From assembly GCA_016781705.1 (NCBI GenBank), contig JADDPV010000281.1, positions 1 to 11,529 on the forward strand: a DNA stretch of 11,529 nt, written 5' to 3'. The DNA is from Rubrobacter sp. GTDB lineage: Bacteria; Actinomycetota; Rubrobacteria; Rubrobacterales; Rubrobacteraceae. The position numbers were made by a program, and so were the translations under genes. Of the stretch, positions 8,038 to 11,529 are shown piece by piece; position 1 is the stretch's first letter, and each line of letters starts with the position of its first letter. The notes below the pieces were generated by a model. The model was not told where the DNA came from, did not search any database, and worked only from the letters and a program-made list of their open reading frames with translations.

Positions 8038-8790
8038 GTGGATAGTAGGACGCAAGGCATCCGGGCACGAGAAACCCTCCCGCAAGGAAACGGGACCGGC
8101 CCGGACGGTGAGCAACTACCGACGAGACTGGTGGAGGTGGCGCCCAGCGGTGGCCCGGTCACCGTACCCGGCCACGCAGGGGCGATGCGCAACTTCTCCG
8201 GGGCCGAGACGGACGTTCGTCTCGTGGAGCTGTGGCTGAGGGACAAGTCGCCGGAGACCAGGAAAGCCTACGCCCAAGACCTCGAAAAGTTCTTCGACTT
8301 CTCCGGAGGCAAGCCCCTATCTTCCGTCACCCTCGCGGACCTGCAGGAGTTCGCCGAGTTCGTCTCGGTCCTCGTCGCCCCGGCGACGGCGGCTCGGATG
8401 CTCTCGACACTAAAGAGCCTCTTCTCGTTCGCCAACAAGGTCGGCTACCTCCCCTACAACGTCGGCGCGGCGCTCAAGCTCCTGGCCGTAAAGAACGTTC
8501 TGCCCGAGAGGATACTCACGGAGGCCGAGGTCCATCGCATGATCGAGCGGGCCGGAAACGAACGCGACCGGGTGCTGCTCCTCACCCTCTACGCGGGCGG
8601 CCTCAGGCGAGAAGACGCCTGCCGCCTCAAGTGGCGCGATGTGACGGAGCGTGAGGACGGCTCCGGGCAGATCACCGCCTTCGGCAAAGGCGGTAAGACC
8701 GGCTTCGTGCTGCTACCCGAAAGCGTCATGAGGGACCTTCTTCCCATCAGGCTCAGGCACTCGCACGCCACGCACGCCAAGAGGGGGTAG
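8038..8790 (+). pseudogene. Tyrosine recombinase (XerC/D-like), internally deleted remnant
   Basis: The N-terminal SAM-like core-binding domain is clear (about residues 60-150, with RKAYAQDLEKFFDF and LSTLKSLFSFANKVGYL). So is the first half of the catalytic domain: LYAGGLRREDACRLKWRDV supplies the first catalytic Arg, and FGKGGKTGFVLLPESV the beta-hairpin Lys. Immediately afterwards ...VMRDLLPI jumps to RLRHSHATHAKRG and a stop. In intact relatives about 60 residues separate these two segments, and the sequence continues for about 40 residues with the LGH motif and the Tyr nucleophile. Here the His before LRH is replaced (IRLRH) and the Tyr is absent, so the product should not recombine DNA. 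Total length is 250 against a usual 300 or more. The GTG start at 8038 has a strong ribosome site (GGAGGG 8025-8030, then AGGAG) and follows the NB-ARC stop by 36 nt. The first 60 residues are not recognised. Confidence 0.8.
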
Positions 8791-8818
8791 CGATAGCATC
8801 CGAGCAAGATCCAACGAC

Positions 8819-8837
8819 CTTCACAAATCTTCACAAA
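8819..8837. repeat. Tandem CTTCACAAA pair
   Basis: CTTCACAAA occurs at 8819-8827 and again at 8829-8837, an exact one-turn (10 bp) period, 29 bp past the stop of the broken recombinase. It could be a pair of protein-binding sites or a leftover of the recombinase attachment region. No function can be shown. Confidence 0.6.
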
Positions 8838-8877
8838 CAGCACATCGGGACAGCTTCGTAGGGGAGGGGGAGCAGAA

Positions 8878-8928
8878 CGGCGGCTTCGTTCCGTCGCAAG
8901 CTCCTCGTTCGCAGCATGCGGCGGCTTC
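8878..8928. repeat. Direct repeat CGGCGGCTTC, 41 bp apart
   Basis: The 10-mer CGGCGGCTTC is present at 8878-8887 and 8919-8928. The stretch between shows no open frame that looks coding. The second copy runs into the left arm of the inverted repeat at 8926. Confidence 0.6.
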
Positions 8929-8974
8929 TGTGATTCCACCTTGCACGAGTACAATGCGGGGTAGGATCACAGAA
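8926..8974. repeat. Inverted repeat TTCTGTGAT/ATCACAGAA flanking a -10-like TACAAT
   Basis: Perfect 9-bp arms lie at 8926-8934 and 8966-8974, centred on position 8950, where TACAAT (8950-8955) resembles a -10 hexamer. The only -35 candidate at suitable distance is the weak TTCTGT (8926-8931, 18 bp spacer), which is part of the left arm. A plausible reading is an operator overlapping the promoter of the DUF4062 gene, whose ATG is 58 nt downstream of TACAAT. The arms could also form a stem in RNA. The repeat is seen directly; promoter and operator roles are inferred. Confidence 0.5.
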
Positions 8975-8991
8975 CCGGCATTCCACGAGTA
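8941..8991. repeat. Direct repeat TTnCACGAGTA, 40 bp apart
   Basis: TTGCACGAGTA (8941-8951) and TTCCACGAGTA (8981-8991) match at 10 of 11 positions with a 40 bp offset. ATTCCAC also occurs twice (8933-8939, 8980-8986). The offset equals the start-to-start distance of the inverted-repeat arms, about four helical turns, so proteins bound at each copy would face the same side of the DNA. Confidence 0.55.
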
Positions 8992-9012
8992 TGGGGGCGG
9001 GCGCCAGGAGGT

Positions 9013-11439
9013 ATGGGCAGAGTACAGCGCGATGTGCTCAGGGTGTTCATAGGTTCGCCGGGCGACCTCCAGCCGGAGCGCAAGAAGGCTCGGGAGGTGG
9101 TGGAGAGGGTGAACCGCCACCTCGCCCGAAACCTCGGAATCTATGTGGAATTGCGCGGCTGGGAAGACACGCTGCCCGGGTCCTCCCGTCCGCAAGAGCT
9201 CATCAACGAGGACATCAAAGAGTCCGACCTTTTCGTCGGATTGGTGTGGCGGAGGTGGGGCTCGCCGACATCCCAAAACGGGGGGTACTCCTCGGGGTTT
9301 GAGGAGGAGTTCGAGCTGGCCCGGGAACAGCTCGGGTCTGGGCAGCTCGAGAACATTTGGCTCTTCTTCAAAGAGATAGACGAGGAGCGGCGTAGGGACC
9401 CGGGGGAGCAACTCCGTCAGGTGCTGCTGTTTCGAAGCAAGGTCACCGAAGGGAAGGGCATCTTCTATAAGGAGTTCCCTTCGCTGGAGCGGTGGGGCGA
9501 GCTGCTGTACGACTCGTTGGTCGAGTACTTGACACGGGAGTCGGGGCTGGGCAGTTCGCCCGACAGCAGCGTCCCGCGCGACAACGGCGACTCCGCGATC
9601 GCGGTGAGGGGATCCGGCTTATTGGAGTCCATAGACGCCGTCTCCAAGGCGGTCTCTAGCGACGACGTCGGGGCCGTCGACAGGCTCCAAACGACGAGGG
9701 TGTACCTGGCGACCGTGGCGTTGCTCAACGCCATGCGGACGGAGACGACCACGATCGGGATCCACGAAGACCAGTACCTCTACAGATTGAGGGACAGGGT
9801 TCAACTGACTCGCCTGGAGCAGCTGTACGTCCTGATGAGCCTGACCGCGGACCGGGACGGCGTTCTCGCTGGCTGGCGGTGGGTGAGCCTGAGTAGCGAA
9901 GAGGTAGGGCAGGCCCTCCTCTATTTGACCGCGACGTCACAATTTTTCACGACGCAAATCGACGCGCTCGACCTCCTTTTCCACTTGGACCGTTACCCGG
10001 ACCTCGATACGCTGATGAACACCATCGACACCTCCGACTCGCTGGTGGTCGACCGGGCATTGCGGTTGCTCGGCAGGGTAGCCCCGATGGAGGACCTCAC
10101 CAAGCTTACGGAATTGGCGCAAACTTCGACGCCGGACATAGCCGAGGAGGCATGGAAGGCCGCACTCGCGGTCCTGGCTAGGCACTCCCCCGAACAGGCG
10201 ATCGAGTGGTTGAAGGGGCCCGGCTCGTATAGGGACGAGCACACCGTCCGCATCATCCGCCCGGTATTGGCTGGCATCGGCGCCGAGGCGATCCGCGAGC
10301 TTCTAGACGATCGGAGTCCTTCGGTGCGCCGCGTGGTTTTCGAGCGCTTGAAGGAAAGCCTGCCCGAACCGGTCGTCAGGAAGTTGAGTCGGGATGAGAA
10401 CGGTTCGATCAGGGCGGGGGCGTACGAGGAACTCGTGAGAAGAGGTGAGGGCGTAAGCGAGGAAGAGATCGAAGAGTGCGTCCCGGAGAAAGAACGCCCG
10501 ACGTACTCCGTCGGCGACCCTTCAATTGACGAAGATCCTCCTACTCCGAGCAGGGAAGACGTTCTGTTCGAGTACTACAGGCGCATGCCTTACGCGGAGT
10601 TGAGCGCTGAAATAGGGTGGTCGAGTCTCAAAGCTCCTCTCAGATACGAGGCCCTCTCGGACCGTTACTTTGCAGAGTTCAAGCAAACTTTGCGGAGCGA
10701 CGTTGAAGACGACTTCGCCCGGCTCGAGGATGCATCGTTCCTGCCGAACATTGATGAATCGAGCTTGGATGAAGACGAACGTGAGCAGGTTCGAGAGCTT
10801 CTCAAAGAGAGACGGCGAATAAATAGCTTCGTGAAGGAAACGTTCAGACGAGCGGCGTTCAGGTCCCTGTCCAAACATGCCGAGGCAGAAGACGCTCGGT
10901 TGGCGCGTGCGTTGCTGTCGGAGCGTAGGTTCGGGCTTATGGAACACGATCTCGTGCGTGCAGCGTTCGGGATCCTGTGGGAACACGGCGCTGAGGACGA
11001 CCAGGAGCTCGTAGGTGCCCTTATCAGCGAGACACACTACCCAGGCATCAAGGCCGCCGGGGCACAACTGTACCTTCGGTTGGCTGCCGAACCGGACTCA
11101 GACGCGTTCGCGAGGCTAGCTGGCTTCAAGGAGGACGGCGTGGTGAGGGGCGCGCTTCAGTACGTGCTCAGTAACCCAAACTGGCTCGCGTTCGCGGACG
11201 CGCAGGGCTTGCTGTACAGCGACCGGAGCGACCTCAGAGTTTTGGGGTTGGCCTTTCTCGCCCGCACCCGCTCGCGGCAAGAACTCGTGAGTTTGCTGAA
11301 CGAGTATCCGAACAGATCAAGCAGGTACTACTACGATGTCGTCTGCTGGCTCGACCGGGTACTCTTCTCGCCGGAGCGGTTGCGGGGCGAGTACCTCAGG
11401 CGGTTGCAGTCCAAGCTCCGGCCGCAAATTTTGTACTAG
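9013..11439 (+). CDS. DUF4062 domain protein with HEAT-like alpha-solenoid
   Basis: This is an 808-residue protein. The N-terminus matches DUF4062, a TIR-like alpha/beta fold common in NLR-type and defence proteins: VLRVFIGSPGDLQPERKKA (about residues 8-26), SDLFVGLVWRRWGSPT (about 70-85) and SGFEEEFELA with Glu97-99. A hydrophilic linker (about 175-200) follows. The rest is helical, with HEAT-like repeats at about 347-476 (RALRLLGRVAP, DIAEEAWKAALAVLARH, SPSVRRVVFERLKE, GSIRAGAYEELVRRG) and a second block at about 600-800. No nucleotide-binding, nuclease or membrane motif is visible, so the DUF4062 domain would be the effector or adaptor and the solenoid the sensor or binding part. The function is not established. 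AGGAGG (9006-9011) sits only 1 nt before the ATG at 9013, which is unusually close. A GTG at 9034 is the alternative start. The gene stands alone behind the repeat-rich stretch. From about 9900 onward its GC and codon bias are visibly lower than in its neighbours. Confidence 0.8.
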   Translation: MGRVQRDVLRVFIGSPGDLQPERKKAREVVERVNRHLARNLGIYVELRGWEDTLPGSSRPQELINEDIKESDLFVGLVWRRWGSPTSQNGGYSSGFEEEFELAREQLGSGQLENIWLFFKEIDEERRRDPGEQLRQVLLFRSKVTEGKGIFYKEFPSLERWGELLYDSLVEYLTRESGLGSSPDSSVPRDNGDSAIAVRGSGLLESIDAVSKAVSSDDVGAVDRLQTTRVYLATVALLNAMRTETTTIGIHEDQYLYRLRDRVQLTRLEQLYVLMSLTADRDGVLAGWRWVSLSSEEVGQALLYLTATSQFFTTQIDALDLLFHLDRYPDLDTLMNTIDTSDSLVVDRALRLLGRVAPMEDLTKLTELAQTSTPDIAEEAWKAALAVLARHSPEQAIEWLKGPGSYRDEHTVRIIRPVLAGIGAEAIRELLDDRSPSVRRVVFERLKESLPEPVVRKLSRDENGSIRAGAYEELVRRGEGVSEEEIEECVPEKERPTYSVGDPSIDEDPPTPSREDVLFEYYRRMPYAELSAEIGWSSLKAPLRYEALSDRYFAEFKQTLRSDVEDDFARLEDASFLPNIDESSLDEDEREQVRELLKERRRINSFVKETFRRAAFRSLSKHAEAEDARLARALLSERRFGLMEHDLVRAAFGILWEHGAEDDQELVGALISETHYPGIKAAGAQLYLRLAAEPDSDAFARLAGFKEDGVVRGALQYVLSNPNWLAFADAQGLLYSDRSDLRVLGLAFLARTRSRQELVSLLNEYPNRSSRYYYDVVCWLDRVLFSPERLRGEYLRRLQSKLRPQILY

Positions 11440-11457
11440 ATGAGTGTTGCAAGGTTT

Positions 11458-11529
11458 TCATGCCCACAGCTCCTTGATCCGGCCTTGAGGACGACCCATC
11501 ATCCGGTTGACGTAGTAGAAGCCGTAAGT
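11458..11529 (-). CDS. 3' end of an unidentified gene entering from the right
   Basis: The minus strand reads TYGFYYVNRMMGRPQGRIKELWA followed by TGA (11460-11458). The composition looks coding and the frame is open to the window edge, but 23 residues are too few to name a family. It converges on the DUF4062 gene with 18 bp between the two stops. Confidence 0.45.
   Translation of the reverse strand, partial: TYGFYYVNRMMGRPQGRIKELWA

Noticed and set aside
8791..9012. Short open frames in the repeat-rich gap
   Set aside because: None combines a ribosome site, codon bias and length. The ATG at 8991 opens a frame that only shadows the DUF4062 start.
4364..11454. 12-bp inverted match CCTTGCAACACT (4364-4375) and AGTGTTGCAAGG (11443-11454), each just after a gene end
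   Set aside because: Several 12-bp matches are expected by chance in a window of this size, and no flanking similarity extends it, so it is not called an element boundary.

Overview
The window is GC-rich with strong G/C third-position bias and frequent AGG arginine codons. This suggests a high-GC Gram-positive bacterium, possibly Rubrobacter-like; that assignment is inference from composition only. No rRNA, tRNA or CRISPR array was seen. The content is typical of an accessory, mobile-element-associated island rather than a core chromosomal stretch.

Layout. (1) Positions 1-2610, minus strand: most of a Tn3-family transposase (DUF4158-type N-terminus, catalytic region with two of the three DDE acids visible), cut by the left window edge. 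(2) Positions 2797-4348, plus strand: a HEPN-domain gene resembling the ApeA family, split by a +1 frame change near 3922-3926. The beta-rich N-terminal part and the HEPN RNxxxH motif therefore lie in different frames. (3) Positions 4515-8001, plus strand: an AbiV-like HEPN gene that overlaps by 14 nt a large membrane-anchored NB-ARC (STAND) ATPase with C-terminal TPR repeats; a candidate promoter lies just upstream. (4) Positions 8038-8790: a XerC/D-like tyrosine recombinase with an internal deletion and no C-terminus, so almost certainly dead. (5) Positions 8791-9012: a short noncoding stretch rich in direct and inverted repeats with offsets of about 40 bp. (6) Positions 9013-11439: a DUF4062 plus alpha-solenoid (HEAT-like) protein. 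(7) Positions 11458-11529, minus strand: the last 23 codons of a gene that enters from the right.

How it may work. Three candidate anti-phage units sit side by side: the frameshifted ApeA-like HEPN, the AbiV/NB-ARC pair, and the DUF4062-HEAT protein. They lie next to a transposase and an integrase remnant. The most interesting one is the overlapping AbiV-HEPN/NB-ARC-TPR pair. It looks like a two-gene abortive-infection module: the NB-ARC protein would be the membrane-tethered NTP-dependent sensor or switch, and the HEPN protein the RNase-like effector. That functional reading is inference from domain content and gene overlap.
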